Below the pieces are notes generated by a model. It saw only the letters and a list, made by a program, of their open reading frames with translations. It ran no database searches and was not told the DNA's origin. From positions 365,449,501-365,513,500 of the forward strand of contig CM057451.1 in NCBI GenBank assembly GCA_016271365.2: 64,000 bases of DNA. The letters are read 5' to 3'. This stretch comes from Neoceratodus forsteri. Lineage: Eukaryota > Chordata > Ceratodontiformes > Ceratodontidae. Each line of letters starts with the position of its first letter. Position 1 is the first letter of the stretch. The position numbers and the translations under genes were made by a program. Shown here in pieces: positions 10,800 through 22,019 of this stretch.

Positions 10800-11650
10800 C
10801 CTAAGATAGAAGCCCATTAAGGATAGTTCTGCCGAATGCGGAATCGCCTATGCATGAACATCCAGTGCATAGTGCTTAATCAAAGTATGCACTGAGCTCC
10901 AGGTAGCGGCGTTGCATATATCTGCAATTGGAACATTCAGATTTCACGCTAGGGATGCAGTGACGCCCTAGTAGAGTGAGCGTACACTCACCTTCTAATT
11001 TAACAGGCCATGGAATAGCAATAGCGAAGGCATGCCACTAACCATGAAGAGATACATCTAATAGCGACAGGTTGACCCAGCCGGGTGTCGCTGAAAGAAA
11101 CGAACAGTTGCTGAGTCTTGAACATCCTTGGTTCTATCTAAATAGAACCCATAGCTCTCTTAACATCCAAAGAATGAGCTTGTTCCTTCATTTTGGAAAT
11201 TAATGATAGCGGGAAGTACCAGAGGTTGGTTCAGATGGAATTCTGACTGACATGGGAAGAAATTTAGGATAGTGCGAACTACCTTGTCCTTATGGAATAC
11301 AGTATCTGGAGGTCCAGTAACCAGTGCATGTCTCAGAGACCTGCGGGCTGAGGTAATGGCCACCAGGAAGGCAGTCTTCAGGTAGAATTTTAACTCACAG
11401 GTAGCTAAGGGTTTGAAGGCTTCCGGTGAGCATGTCCAACTACCAGGTTAATGTCCCAGGCTGCAACTGGACGCTAACAGGGTCTGGTATGGAGAATCCC
11501 AACAGAAATCTCTTCACCATAGGTAACTGAGCCAGAGTTAAGGAAGAAACCGGCTCATGGGCAGCTGAGATGGCACTAAGGTGAACTTTAACTGTGGAGT
11601 ATTGAAGACCTAAGTTTGATAGGTCCAAAAGATACTCCAGAACCTAACCA
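10800..11650 (-). pseudogene. DIRS-C tyrosine recombinase, degraded
   Basis: Recombinase of element C. Visible pieces: an N-terminal part (11,440-11,628) with S-T-V-K-V-H-L-S-A-I-S-A-A-H; the first arginine tract A-I-T-S-A-R-R (about 11,340-11,363); and, downstream, DNA for the H-S-T-R box and following alanine-rich helix (clear in copy 2 at 46,060-46,305). I could not place the catalytic tyrosine with certainty. Frameshifts break the frame at least three times, so this copy cannot make the enzyme as written. Confidence 0.75.
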
Positions 11651-11859
11651 GGAGGGACAGGAAAAGGATTCCAAGAGGATTTTGCACACCAGAAGAAAAA
11701 CGTTTCCATTTGGGCGTACGTTTTCGGTGGCTGACTCGAGCAGCCAGAAGGATGTCTGAGACTCTGAGGAGGACGTTGAACCGATTCACTTCTATCTCTT
11801 CAGGAGCCAAGCATGAAGGTGAAGTGATTTCAGGTTGGGATGGACCATAGAACCCTGAG

Positions 11860-12763
11860 TCAGAAGACTGATTTGCAAAGGGGTCTCGGGAGGCTGCCAA
11901 CATACTGTTGAGTAGAGGAAACCGAGATTGCCGAGGCCAGGAAGGAACAATGAGAATCATCTTGGTCCCCTGAGACACTCGAACTTAGGAGTACTCTCTG
12001 GATTAGAGGAAGTGGTGGAAAGAGGCGTAAAGCGTTTGTCACACAAAGCCTGACAAATCCTGACAGAAAATGCCAGGCCCTGGTTTCTGGAGCAGAAGAG
12101 AGAGCGTTGCGTTGAGTGGGGATGCCAAAAGGTCCAGGTCTGGAGTCCCACTCTTTGAACGAGGACCGAGAGCTACGGCTGGATCGAGAGACCACTCGTG
12201 AGGGTCTGCCTCCGTTCTGCTGAGGTGATCTGCTAGAGTCGTTTTGATACCTGGCAGATAAACAGCGAATCGAGAACTTGTGCTCCAAGCACCACTCCCA
12301 CACCCTCATTGCTTCCCTGCAAAGGGAGATAAGAATGAGCACACCGCCACTTTGATGTAATACATCACTGCTTTGTTGTCCGTTGAAGGAGAATGTTCTT
12401 GTGACAAAGGACATCCTTGAGACTCGGATTGCAGAGGACAGCTCATCTCTCAGGACATTTATGTGGAGATGAGTTTCGAACTGAGTCCATACACCTTGAG
12501 TGTGGAGGGAGAGACAGTGAGCTCCCCATCCCATTAGCGATGCATCTGTGGTGATGGAGATCTGATGATCCGGGGGAGCAAAGGGGAATCCTTCCAGGAG
12601 ATTGCTCTCTTGAGACCACCAGGTGAGAGACCTTGAGAAGGGGCTCCGTCACCTTGATGGGATAAGACTGGGGTGGAGGTAGGGGACCACTGGTGGAGAG
12701 CATCCACTGGGTGGTTCTCATGTGCAGTCGGACCCAGAGGACAGTGAGACCGAGGGAGCACAT
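11860..12763 (-). pseudogene. DIRS-C RNase H domain, degraded
   Basis: The tract M-G-W-G-A-H at the right end of the 11,860-12,534 frame matches the G-L-G-W-G-A-H block of DIRS-B RNase H, followed by H-L-H-I-N-V-L-R-D-E-L where the catalytic glutamate is expected; copy 2 reads N-V-L-E-M-R-A-V-L (about 47,600-47,640), so the glutamate is lost to a frameshift here. The C-terminal block with F-P-P-L-P-L-I-Q-R-V-L matches F-S-P-F-P-L-I-Q-S-V-L of B. Confidence 0.8.
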
Positions 12764-12879
12764 CAGAGACCCAACATGCGTTACATCGAGAGAGCTGTAA
12801 CCGATTGGTTCTCCTGATGTAGCAGGGCCATCACGAGAGGATGTGAGTCTTCTGTCCTCTGGAGAAAGCCTTCGCTGAA

Positions 12880-13650
12880 GAGGTGTCTAGGCGTCCCTGA
12901 AAAGGAGCCTCTGGGAGGGTTGCAGTTGAGATTTTTCAAATTCAGCAGAACTCCCATGGACGTGAGAAGGCGAAGTGGTTTGCGGCTTCAAGATCCCTTG
13001 GCGGAAGGGCACTGAAAAATGTCGTCCAGGTGAGAAACACTGCAGTCCGACTTTCCTGAGATGCTTGTGAGAACTGCACAACACTTTGTAAAACCTCGCG
13101 GTATAGAGGATAGCAAAGACAGGACTCTGAACAATGCTGACCCAAAGCTACAAACCTGAGGAATTTCACGGTGGAGTCGGGTGGGCGAGGATATGCTGGT
13201 AAGCATCCTGCATATCAGAAACAGCCAAATGATACTGATACAGCAAGGGTAACAGGGTACCTGAAATAATCATCTTGAATTTCTCCTGGGGAGGAATTTG
13301 TTTAACTCTGAGGTCTAGAATAGAGGCATCCCCAGATTTCTTTGGAACCAGAAAGTAATGGAGATAGAACCCTGTGTTTACGCAGATGCGGGGCACCAGT
13401 TCTATGCCCTGTTGTTCAGAAGGCCCTGGATCTCAGCGGTGAGGGAGATCTGAGGCCGACAACCTGGAATAATGTGTGGGACAATTGGGGGTTCCAAGGA
13501 AATGAGAGAGTATCTCATGAATTATCCGAGAAACCCAGCTGTCTGAGGTTATGGACTTCCACTGGTTGGCAAAGTACATCAGACGACCTCCACTCACGGA
13601 GAAGATTCCACCGGGCAGAGGAGGATGGAACTTGGGCCAACGACTCATAA
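12880..13650 (-). pseudogene. DIRS-C reverse transcriptase, degraded
   Basis: Reverse transcriptase with F-L-V-P-K-K-S-G-D-A-S-I-L-D-L-R (about 13,300-13,360), then D-M-Q-D-A-Y-Q-H-I (about 13,190-13,220), then P-R-G-F-T-K-C, and the active-site region reading H-L-D-D-I-F (about 13,020-13,035) where A and B have Y-L-D-D-W-L. The two catalytic aspartates are present but flanking residues differ. Upstream (13,433-13,648) lies the gag-to-RT boundary. Frameshifts fragment the frame. Confidence 0.82.
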
Positions 13651-13659
13651 GGTAAGCTG

Positions 13660-15713
13660 GGAGCTTTGGGTCCCTGCACTCTGCTAACGTCTTCTTTGAG
13701 GTTGGGCAGGTTGGCTTTTATGGAGCTTCCTGCCTCTGCCTCGAGAAGGACTGACGACTATCAGGCTGGCGTCTGTTCACATGCCCGAGAGAGAGCAGGG
13801 AAGAGTCTGGCCAACAATAGCGATCTAGTCTTCTGAGTGGCCTCTAAGGCTCTCCACCTGAGGGCCAAAAAGAAAGGAGCCATCAAAAGGCAGCGCCATC
13901 ACCTGCTATGAGCATCATTAGTGAGCCAAGAGTGCCAGCCGAATGGCGCGGTGCAAATCAGCGGCTGCTGACCGAGAAGCAGTGTCGAGAAAGCATCCAT
14001 GGCGACTTTGACCTGTTGTTGTGGACTCAATACCTCTAATAACGGTCAGAAGAAGCTCTGACTTGGAATCCGAATCTGGAAGAGCTTCAACCATTCTTTT
14101 CATAGAGTGCCTAGGATATACTCATACTGAGAAAATAGCCTTGATAACTGTGTCTGCATACTTAGAGTGGAGGCAGCAAGACTCTCTTACCTAATGTATC
14201 AATCTTACAGACTAACTGTTAATAAATGTCGAGGCTGTAGTAGTTGAGGAAAACGACCTTGTCATTCTCTGCCAGGACTACAACAGGATCCACCAAAGGC
14301 TGGGATGCCAAAATGGGGCGATCCTTGGGAGCTGAATACTTCTTATCAATGGATTTAGCCACTGAGGAATAAGAGCAGGGTTATTCCATACCATTTGAGA
14401 CAGCGTCTAGAAGGAAGAGCTGGTCGGAGGAGTCAAATCCGTGAGGGATCTCGAAGCATGTGAAGATACTGAGTCTTAATATCTTCCCAGGATCGATGTC
14501 TGTAGTCTGGAGAAAGAGTGGATCCCAGGTTCTTCAACAGAGACTTAAAGGACAGGTCCTCGACCACAGGCTCTGTAACAAAGAAAGATCCTGTTTCCTC
14601 CACTTCATCACACAACCGAAGGTCTGGTCAGGCTCAACATCATCTCCTGATGGTCCAGAAAGGACTGTTTGGACAGGAAAGGAGTGAATTAGAGAGGAGG
14701 AAATGGCAGAAAAACAAGGAGAGTCCCCAAGGGCTGCCAGCGCCCGGGAGGCGGCAAAAGCAGGCTGAAGGCGGCACGAGGGCGCGCAGCGCCCGAAGAA
14801 CCTGGCGGCCCCTTAACGCTCCGGCGGCGCGCGGACGACGCCCGCATGGCGCAACCGCGGCACTGCAGACGGCGCGCGAGCAGCGCCCGCGGACAGCGCC
14901 CGCGAGCGACATCGCAGGCGGCGCGCAAGACGGCGCGCCCGATCAGCGGCACCACCGGCGGCGCCGCGAGATAGCAGGCGCCACCAGCAACGCCGAGACC
15001 CGCGGCGCGCCAGCGGCGCCATGGCTCGAGCCCAGCAGGCGCCGACGGCCACAGACCCTGCAGAAGGCGCGGAGAAGCCCGGGAACCTGGAAAACAAGAA
15101 GGAAAAATACCAGGAGATAAGGGGCATCGGTGAGGCCCCTGCGCGCAACCATGTGAGGAAACACCTAAGCAGAGTATGCTAACCGAAGAAGGCGCGTAGC
15201 GACTAGGAAGAATCCAACCGCCCTACCTGATGCCGGAGCCCGAGGGCTCGAGGTAACCCGAGCCAGGCAGAAGAACCAACCTCCGGGCCCATCGGCTCCA
15301 TAAGAGCGCCCACTGATGAAACTGCTCATCTGGAGCCCTACCTATAGGCGGGGAGGGCTCCGATGTCGAGGGCAGCGATTATCGGAGCTGGCGACTCCGA
15401 AGAGGAGACGGCAACTACAACGATAACCGACCGTCGACGCAGACATACAGGCGACCTCGGTGATGCCTTCTTTTTGACCTGTGGGCGAAGAAGAGCTCGA
15501 GGCGAGCAGCGCCGAGAATGCGACCGTTTATTTTTATGCCGGCGAGGGACCGCCATCCCCAGGCATCGGACTGACCGTGGTCGGAACCCGCTGAGGAGAA
15601 GGAGGCTGACGGACCCAGCCCGACTGACTGAACAGCTTTCATCAGAAGTCTCCTACCGTCACCTGACCTGCTCATGGTGCGCTCCGTCCAGTAGGCGAGA
15701 CTTCTTCAAGTAA
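13660..15713 (-). pseudogene. DIRS-C gag, with GC-rich segment
   Basis: The region between the reverse transcriptase and the left terminal repeat should be gag. Minus-strand pieces with plausible gag character are 13,918-14,103 (M-V-E-A-L-P-D-S-D-S-K-S-E-L-L), 14,433-14,615 (S-P-D-Y-R-H-R-S-W-E-D-I-K-T-Q) and 15,338-15,675 (arginine/histidine/serine-rich). The middle (about 14,740-15,110) is very GC- and CpG-rich with repeated gcggcgcgc-like units and encodes alanine/arginine-rich sequence on either strand. I do not recognise a zinc-binding motif. Many indels separate the two 35-kb copies here. Confidence 0.6.
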
Positions 15714-15814
15714 GTTAAATTTAAATATTAGAAAAATTTTACGAAAAATAGAATAAAACTAAGCGATACTACTATCGTGATAATGTTACAAAACAAACTG
15801 AAAACTATCGCTAG

Positions 15815-16073
15815 TTTGAAGTTTGACTCCCGACAAGTGACGTCGTCATCACTGAAGCGCATTTCGGCGGTAGGAAAAAAGACCTGAGGCGGTTGGAGAA
15901 GTGCGTCGCCGAGATGGTCATTACCGCTGAGCCGCTGCTCGCGGGCGCCCGATGTCTGTGGTAGCAGTCTCTCGCCCGACCCTCCAGCAAAAAGTTTGCT
16001 CCCGATGGGTCTTAGTGCCTCCGGCGCCAATCCCACTAGTGTGAATGAGTGGTGGAGACTTATGTCCAGGAAG
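15815..16073 (-). repeat. DIRS-C left inverted terminal repeat
   Basis: About 260 bp; starts inside at gaagtttgactcccgac and ends at the B junction with gagacttatgtccaggaag. A diverged relative of the same repeat lies alone at 31,441-31,696. Confidence 0.88.
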
Positions 16074-17066
16074 ATCTGCACCTATGAACTGCAGCTTCTA
16101 GGACGGTACGAGGAGAGACTTCTCGTAGTTGATAAGAATGCCCAAAGACTGGAAGAGAGCTTGGGTGTTCTGGATAGCCAGCAACAGTGCCTCTTTGGAG
16201 GCAGCCATGAGAAGCCAGTCGTCCAGGTACGGGAACACGTAGTGGCCCTGTCTCCTTAGAGATGCTGCCACGACTGCCACACACTTGGTAAAGACCCTGG
16301 GGGCTGGCGACAGTCTGAAGGAAGAGCCGAACTGAGAAGTGTGGTGTGAGAAACTCGAGCGCAGGAGAACCTCCTGTGCGCTCGAGCTGAGGATGTGCAG
16401 GTAGGCATCCTGCATGTCAGGGATGCTAGGAAGGCGTCTTTCTCAGCATGGGAATGAGTCCTTGGAGGGTGACCATGCGAGAACGTTTGTAGGCCACCGA
16501 CATGTTGAGGTCGCTGAGGTCCAGTATTGGATGGAGGTCCCCTGTTTTCTTTGGAACCAGAAAGAAGTGGGAATTGTAGCGGATCCTTTCTGGTTCTCTG
16601 GGACGTACTCCACCGCTCCCTTTTGAAGGAGCATGAGTACTTCTTGCCCGATGAGCGATCTGTGCTGACCCGAGTAAGGGAGAGCAGAGGAGGCCTTGTG
16701 GGTGGCTTGTCCACGAATTCTATAAAGTGGCCTTGTTTGACCGATTGAAGAACCCACCTGTCGGTGGTTATAGACTGCCACCCTGGCAGGAGGTCCACAA
16801 TATGACCCCGACCTTGGTGTCCCGTTGATCCTGAGGGGCGGGGGCCAGGAAGGAGTCATGCTGTGGCGGCTGAGGGTCCTGCAGGCTGGGCCGACTTTGC
16901 AGGGCGTTGGCCTCGGCTCACGGATGACTTCCCTTAGCTCTGAGGGAGAAGAGCCCCTCTGTTGCGGACGATCGCGGACTGCTCTCTCTGCATCCGGCCT
17001 CGAAAATGGCTCTGGTTCCTGAAAGGACTGAGGCTGGGGTCTATACATAGCTTGGACAGACCGCAC
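16074..17066 (-). pseudogene. DIRS-B reverse transcriptase (main part)
   Basis: N-terminal and catalytic part of B's RT. Seen on the minus strand: Q-E-V-L-M-L-L-Q-K-G-A-V-E-Y-V-P (about 16,610-16,660), the F-F-L-V-P-K-K-like tract, M-Q-D-A-Y-L-H-I (about 16,390-16,415), A-P-R-V-F-T-K-C-V-A, and the active-site box F-P-Y-L-D-D-W-L-L (about 16,203-16,240). The frame ends at 16,074, where DIRS-C is inserted just after Q-F-I-G-A-D, and resumes at 10,249. Frameshifts near 16,420-16,440 and 16,550 break it. Confidence 0.88.
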
Positions 17067-19060
17067 ATCTCGACCTCTTGAAGTTTGGTGAGGACCTTCT
17101 CCTGGGACTCACCAAAAGAATTCTCCGTGGAGCAGGCGGTCCAGAATGTTCTTCTGGGCGTCCGAGAATCAAATCCGGAGACACGGGCCAGAGTGTCTCG
17201 GAGGTATCGCCTGAGGCTGCCGCTCTGGCCAAGGAGTCCAGCAGATAAATGCAGCGGCTCGCAGCACCTGGGTTCCCGTCCGAACCCGTGCGGAGGAGTT
17301 GCAGCAACTCCTCCTTCTGCTCACCTTCTGGCATCTTTCCACCAGATCCAGTCCCTGCTCCCACAAGGCATTTTGAAACTGGACCATGTGGGCTAGAATA
17401 GTTGAGAGACCTAATGGCGCAGGTAGCAGATGCACGTGCACCTGCCATAGCGTCCAAGTTGCTTGGACTCTGGGTCCGGTGGCAGGGTGCTCAAATATTG
17501 CGGCCTCTGGGACCAGTCATGTGAGGCTGTAATGACCAGAGGGTGGCCAGAGTATGTGATGCCAAGTACTGTGGTTCTCCTGGAGCCTTGTACAGGCGGT
17601 CAGCCTTCCGACATCGCCAGGCGGCGAGTGTGGACATTTCCACGCTGCCTTGGATGACGTCCACAAAGGTGTCCACCAAGGGTGGCACCACCACAGGCTT
17701 TGTATCTTTTGCCGAAGATACCTGGCAGGGCGTAGCTCTCGGGGTCAAGTTCCTCTAAGTCCCCAGCCCATGTTCTCCTGGATATGCCTCCCAATCTCTG
17801 AGAACAATGGGTCATCCGGAGGAGATCTTGGGAGCTCACGGGGTCCGGAGAGGGCGTGATGGGATAAGGGATCTGGATCCATCCCAGAGTCCAATCCCGT
17901 GTCCTCCGTCGAGGCGAATGGCGGCGTCTTCTGGGTGTCTTGGGGCTGGGTGACCCTGAAGAAGATCTGGACGGAGGTCTCCTCTTGTCTGGTCTGCCCC
18001 TCGGAGGTTCCACAGGCTCCTGGGGGGAAGGTACTCGGCCTGCTGCCCCGGATGGGGTGGGGGGCGCTGGGGCCGGTGGAGTCACGGGTGGAGGAGGAGA
18101 AGGAGGTGTGGGAACCACGTCCTTCTTTATGGTATCCCACCAATAGGTGAATAGCTCCTTAACCTCTGAAATACTGAGGCCCGACTACGGACCGGGCGCC
18201 AGTGGTCGGTCGTCGGGTTCCGGCGTCGGCCACCCAGGGGTCTCTGGTTCAGGAGAGGGTTCCCTGGGGAGTGCGACAGGACCGGGTTCGCCCGTCTGGT
18301 CCTCGGCCTGGGTCAGTTCCTCCTCCGTGAGCGCCTCCTGACCGATGTCGGTAGGAGGCGTGAGTGTTCTCTCTCTACAGGAGCAGGCGTCCGTGGTGGC
18401 GAGTCTGACCGCGCGGGCATCTGGCGGTCGCCGGTCTCGGGACCGGTGGTGTGGCCCGACGTCGGGTGAGCCGACGAGGGATCTGATGTCCTTGAGTGAA
18501 GTCAGCTCTTGGTCTTCCGCTGGGGTGGAGGGGCAAGGAGACTGACCGGGCATTGGGGTCCAGGTGATGGGAGCCGGACTTGTGGTGGTGGTGGTCCCCT
18601 GACCTTGGCGAGGCCTTGGAAGCAGAAGAAGAGGCCTGGAGGTCTTGGCAGAGGTGAGAAGAAGAACCCGAAGAAATCTTCACCGCAGCCGGGGGCTGAG
18701 GCGGGCCGGGAAGGGGCGGTAGGACCGGGAGCGAGCCCACAGGTCGGAAGCCCCTAGAAGAGTTTTGATCTCACCCTGTCCCTGTGCTTTTCGAGGTGTC
18801 GCGGACTTTCTCAGCCGATTCCCCTTGGAGGCAGAATCCATGGCCTTAACTTTTTTTTGAGAAGGAGCATGCGAGGCCTTCTGGCGCGGATCCAGTACGG
18901 CTATTGAATCCTGACAGAAGGTACAGGCCCAGGTGTCGTGATCTGGGCCTAGGCACCAGCATGAGGCCGATGCAGGTCTTTAAAAGGGATTTGCTTCCCA
19001 CAGGCGCACTTCGATGGATGGCCTTCCGCTGAGGTTGGAGAGGACATCAGATGGCAGACT
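17041..19060 (-). pseudogene. DIRS-B gag
   Basis: Gag-like protein. The N-terminal zinc-type region is best seen in copy 2 (53,999-54,271): C-A-C-G-K-Q then C-L-G-P-D-H-D-T-W-A-C-T-F-C-Q-G-F. It is followed by a serine/proline/arginine-rich linker, an S-E-V-K-E-L-F tract, then the conserved core with E-N-M-G-W-D, T-K-P-V-V-V-P-P-L-V-D-T-F and a long helical tail (C-A-I-R-S-L-N-Y, L-L-Q-L-L-R-T-G). In copy 1 the core is spread over shifted frames at 17,041-18,118. The core is homologous to X gag at 33,017-33,325. Confidence 0.8.
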
Positions 19061-19179
19061 TCGTAGAAAAAAGTTTTCCAAGTTGGAAGAACTTTACCAG
19101 GCGTTGCGCGCTAGAAACAGACCGAAGGGTCGAGACATGCAAGTCAACGGCGGGAAAGAACTGGGGATTCTGGTGGGAC

Positions 19180-19338
19180 CGCCTCCTTATGTACTACGCC
19201 TGACGTCGGGGATGGGACCGACGTCGGAGGCGGTCCCCGCTGAAGACTGCTAGCTAGAAGATTTCCGTGGGGTCCTGACACCTGCCGGCTTCAGTCCTAA
19301 TGGTGTTATCTGCTGCAAGAGCTGTATCTCAAAGTAAG
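19180..19338 (-). repeat. DIRS-B left inverted terminal repeat
   Basis: Inverted match to 7,640-7,770. The end with gagctgtatctcaaagtaag is complementary to the second half of B's ICR. A diverged version is the left end of X (22,425-22,543). Confidence 0.9.
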
Positions 19339-19408
19339 ATCAAGAATTACAGTAGGTACATAATTTTCATATCTTCCCATGTCAGTCTTCACCATTCATT
19401 ACTGCTGG
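19339..19408. repeat. DIRS-D ICR, second part
   Basis: This continues the tract interrupted at 7,568. The first ~30 bases (with acagtaggtacataatttt) are complementary to the right end of D at 6,543-6,575. The rest (with cattcattactgctgggtg) is complementary to the left end of D at 22,150-22,191. Together with 7,531-7,568 it has the usual two-part ICR layout. Confidence 0.8.
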
Positions 19409-22000
19409 GTGAATACCAAGCCCCTGGAGTGGAGCTGACACTGCCCTGAGGGGATAGATTCCCTCAGCCTCCTGCAGGGAGATGCAGGAGGAGAGACCTT
19501 CTGCCATATAGGTCAACATAGCCTAAGGCTGGTCAGGCCGAGGAGGTGTGCCCCTTGGCTGGGGGGACGGACGACACCCCTGTAAGTTCCTCCTTGCCTT
19601 GCAGGGGAAGAGGCAGGTCCTCCAGAAAGCAGAGGAAATCACCCTACACCGGGCAATGGGTGACAGCCTGGACAGGTGAAGCCATGCTGTCTGCCTGATG
19701 CAGATCGCTGTCCCTGCCAGTCTGGAAACCACCTCACTGACGTCATATGATGCCCTTGTTTGGTGCCTTCCAAGCTCCAGACCCTGAGCAGAGAGGGCAA
19801 TGGCTTACCTAGATTCCTCCGAATTGGGCAATGATGCTAACACTTGCACTAGCATCGACCACAGACACCTGTTGTAGGCAGTGTGTTGAACTTGATGTGT
19901 ACTAATGCAAAGTAGCACATGGGCTGAAGAGAAAACTCTTCTTCCCCACCAGTCGGACTCAGCAGAATCCAGATCCGGAGGTCAGTTGTGTGCCGGGTGT
20001 TGAAGCCTGGAAGGAGTATCTAAGGCCGTCAGCCCCGAAGAGGGGTGAGGCAGAGAACCCAGAGACTCCTGGGGAGCACAATACCTCCTCCTGCAGTCCG
20101 CTGGGGCTGGAGATGAAGTGGCTGCTGACTGTCAGGTGCGAACTGACGCTACCCAGAAGGGAACAGGCCAGAAAGGTACCATCAGGTGGTGCGCACTAAA
20201 TTCGCTCAGAAAGAAGCTTGTCTCCCACTCAGTATTGCGTCTTACCACATGGGATATATGAAGTTCCTGTAATAACCTCGAGAGGAACTGCTGATATTCA
20301 GTGAAATCAGCATCAGAGAAAAGGTGGACTGAATGTTCCTTTTCCTCAGAAGAGGAAGCCAAGGAAGTCAAGGAGCTCGGGTGCTCCAAGTCCTCCTGCG
20401 GCGTTGGAGAGGCAGACGGAAGACCTGTTCATCCATGGCTCTAACATTCCTAGGGAAGGCTGCCACAGTGGCCTGAACATCTCCCAGGTTAAGGGCCCCA
20501 TAGGGCCCACATGGCCAGGGACAGGGGGAAGTGACTGCAGAGGGACTGGGGAAGAGCACCTAACTGAAAGTGCACAGTCTCTGCCAGGGCTCTGAGACCT
20601 CGCAGTAGATACTCCAGCTCAAGGGGATCCAGGGGTCAACCCAGTCAGCATATGCTGTAGATGTGAAAACATATCCTGGCAGAGCCCTGAGTGGAAATCC
20701 CCTCTGTGGCACGACTGCAGTTGCATGGATACAAAAGGGCAATCCCCAGTGTAGCCCACTAAGGGCACTTGAGGACTCAGAGGAGGAGAGCGGGGCTCTG
20801 CACCATGAATCCTCCCCACCCCATGCAAGGAAGTAGAAGAGGGCCCCGTGCTTCACCCCAGCCCTCAGATTCTAAGGTCAGCCTCTTCCTCAACCCCAGT
20901 GTTAGGGGTTCCCAGATCCTGCAGACCCCACCGGGGCGCGCCAGAAGAAAGGTCCTGTCCGAGGGAAGCCAAGGCAGCACCAGACATGGCAGCTGCCCCA
21001 GTCCCCATAGTTGAGACTGCCACACCAGGCCCCCCGGAACCACTATCCACCACAGGGCCCCCAACACCGGAATCAGCAAGAGAGCCCAAGAGGTGAACAC
21101 TGGGTCACCTGGTGCCATGTTCAATGGGGCTCCCTGACTTCGGGAGTCGGGACACCAATCTGGATTGGCCAGCGAGTCATCCTCCTCTGAAGAAGAGGAG
21201 ACCACACATACCGCCAGACTGGCAACACCAGGAGCTCCAGAACTGACGGCGCTGCCACAGGACACGGCACTGCCACCCCAATCACTAGCACTGTGAACGG
21301 TGCCGGGATCCAAAGCAGCGCCGGCAGGTGGCGCTGAGGGTCCACCGGTGCCCGGCCCAGCAGCCATGGGCTGCAACACTGAGGGAGCCTGCACCTTCAT
21401 GGAGTGACTGCCATGGCAGTGCTCTGAACCCGGTTCTGCAGGAACCGAGCCACTCCCTCCAGCACATGGAAGAACCTCCTCGATGGCAAGGCTGGAGTCC
21501 AGGAGGTTTCCTCATCACTGGGCCATACAGACCCGGGAGGGGACCCGGAGGCAGGGTCAAGAGATCTTGCCATGGCATCCCTAGAACGATGCAGTTCTCT
21601 GAATGTCAGTAGGGCCCTACCAACTTTAAATGCGTGGATCTCAAGAATGCGGTGGTCCATGGAGAAGCAGGTGCAGCAGTTGTCCATATCGTGGTTGGGA
21701 CCCAGGCAATGCAGACAAATGTCATGTCGGTCCGAAACAGAAAAATGCTGGCCAAAGGGGCACAGACGCATGGGAGCATGGCCCACTTTGGATTTTCTCT
21801 AAGCCTCTGAACCAGACATGACGCGAAAACAATTAAACAAATTAACAGAAAAGGACCCGGCGCTGTCGGTAATAACAAATGGAATGGGCTTATCAGTTTC
21901 CAAACAGCATCGGGTGAAACTCAGAACCTGGATACAGAAGCAGTAAGACGGCATCGAAATTCGGTGAAGGCCCGATGATGCAGCAAACTCTGAGACTCAC
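19409..22000 (-). pseudogene. DIRS-D gag
   Basis: Gag of the non-autonomous D element. The N-terminal unit (21,397-21,786) has C-P-F-G-Q then D-I-C-L-H-C-L-G-P-N-H-D-M-D-N-C-C-T-C-F, a C-x2-C ... H ... C-x2-C pattern as in other DIRS gag proteins. Then comes a proline/alanine/glycine-rich linker (20,777-21,400), a serine/acid-rich part with D-A-D-F-T-E-Y-Q-Q-F-L-S-R-L-L-Q-E-L-H (20,132-20,389), and a C-terminal part (19,523-19,732) with the A-W-L-H-L-S-R tract where related proteins have A-W-L-R. The ICR follows directly, with no RT frame between. Confidence 0.75.
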
Positions 22001-22019
22001 ACAGCAGTGCGAACTCAAC

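Larger units (their letters stand above)
10250..16073 (-). mobile_element. DIRS-C retrotransposon nested in DIRS-B
   Basis: Complete DIRS structure of 5.82 kb: left terminal repeat (15,815-16,073), gag, reverse transcriptase, RNase H, tyrosine recombinase, ICR (10,641-10,745) and right terminal repeat (10,250-10,640). It interrupts B's reverse transcriptase. When its ends are removed, B's codons for A-D-L-D-T read through, matching A-E-L-D-T in DIRS-A, so no bases were gained or lost at the target. Codons are more eroded than in B. Confidence 0.9.
7569..19338 (-). mobile_element. DIRS-B retrotransposon, interrupted by DIRS-C
   Basis: Full-length DIRS of about 5.95 kb once the nested C element is removed. 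Order on the minus strand: left terminal repeat (19,180-19,338), gag, reverse transcriptase, [C], rest of RT and RNase H, tyrosine recombinase, ICR (7,925-8,040) and right terminal repeat (7,569-7,924). It splits D's ICR cleanly: the bases on either side join without a duplicated target, as expected for recombinase-mediated insertion. Element X belongs to the same or a close family. Confidence 0.9.

Noticed and set aside
14518..15120. 200-codon plus-strand frame rich in alanine and arginine
   Set aside because: It is antisense to DIRS-C gag and caused by the GC-rich repeat; copy 2 does not keep it at this length.
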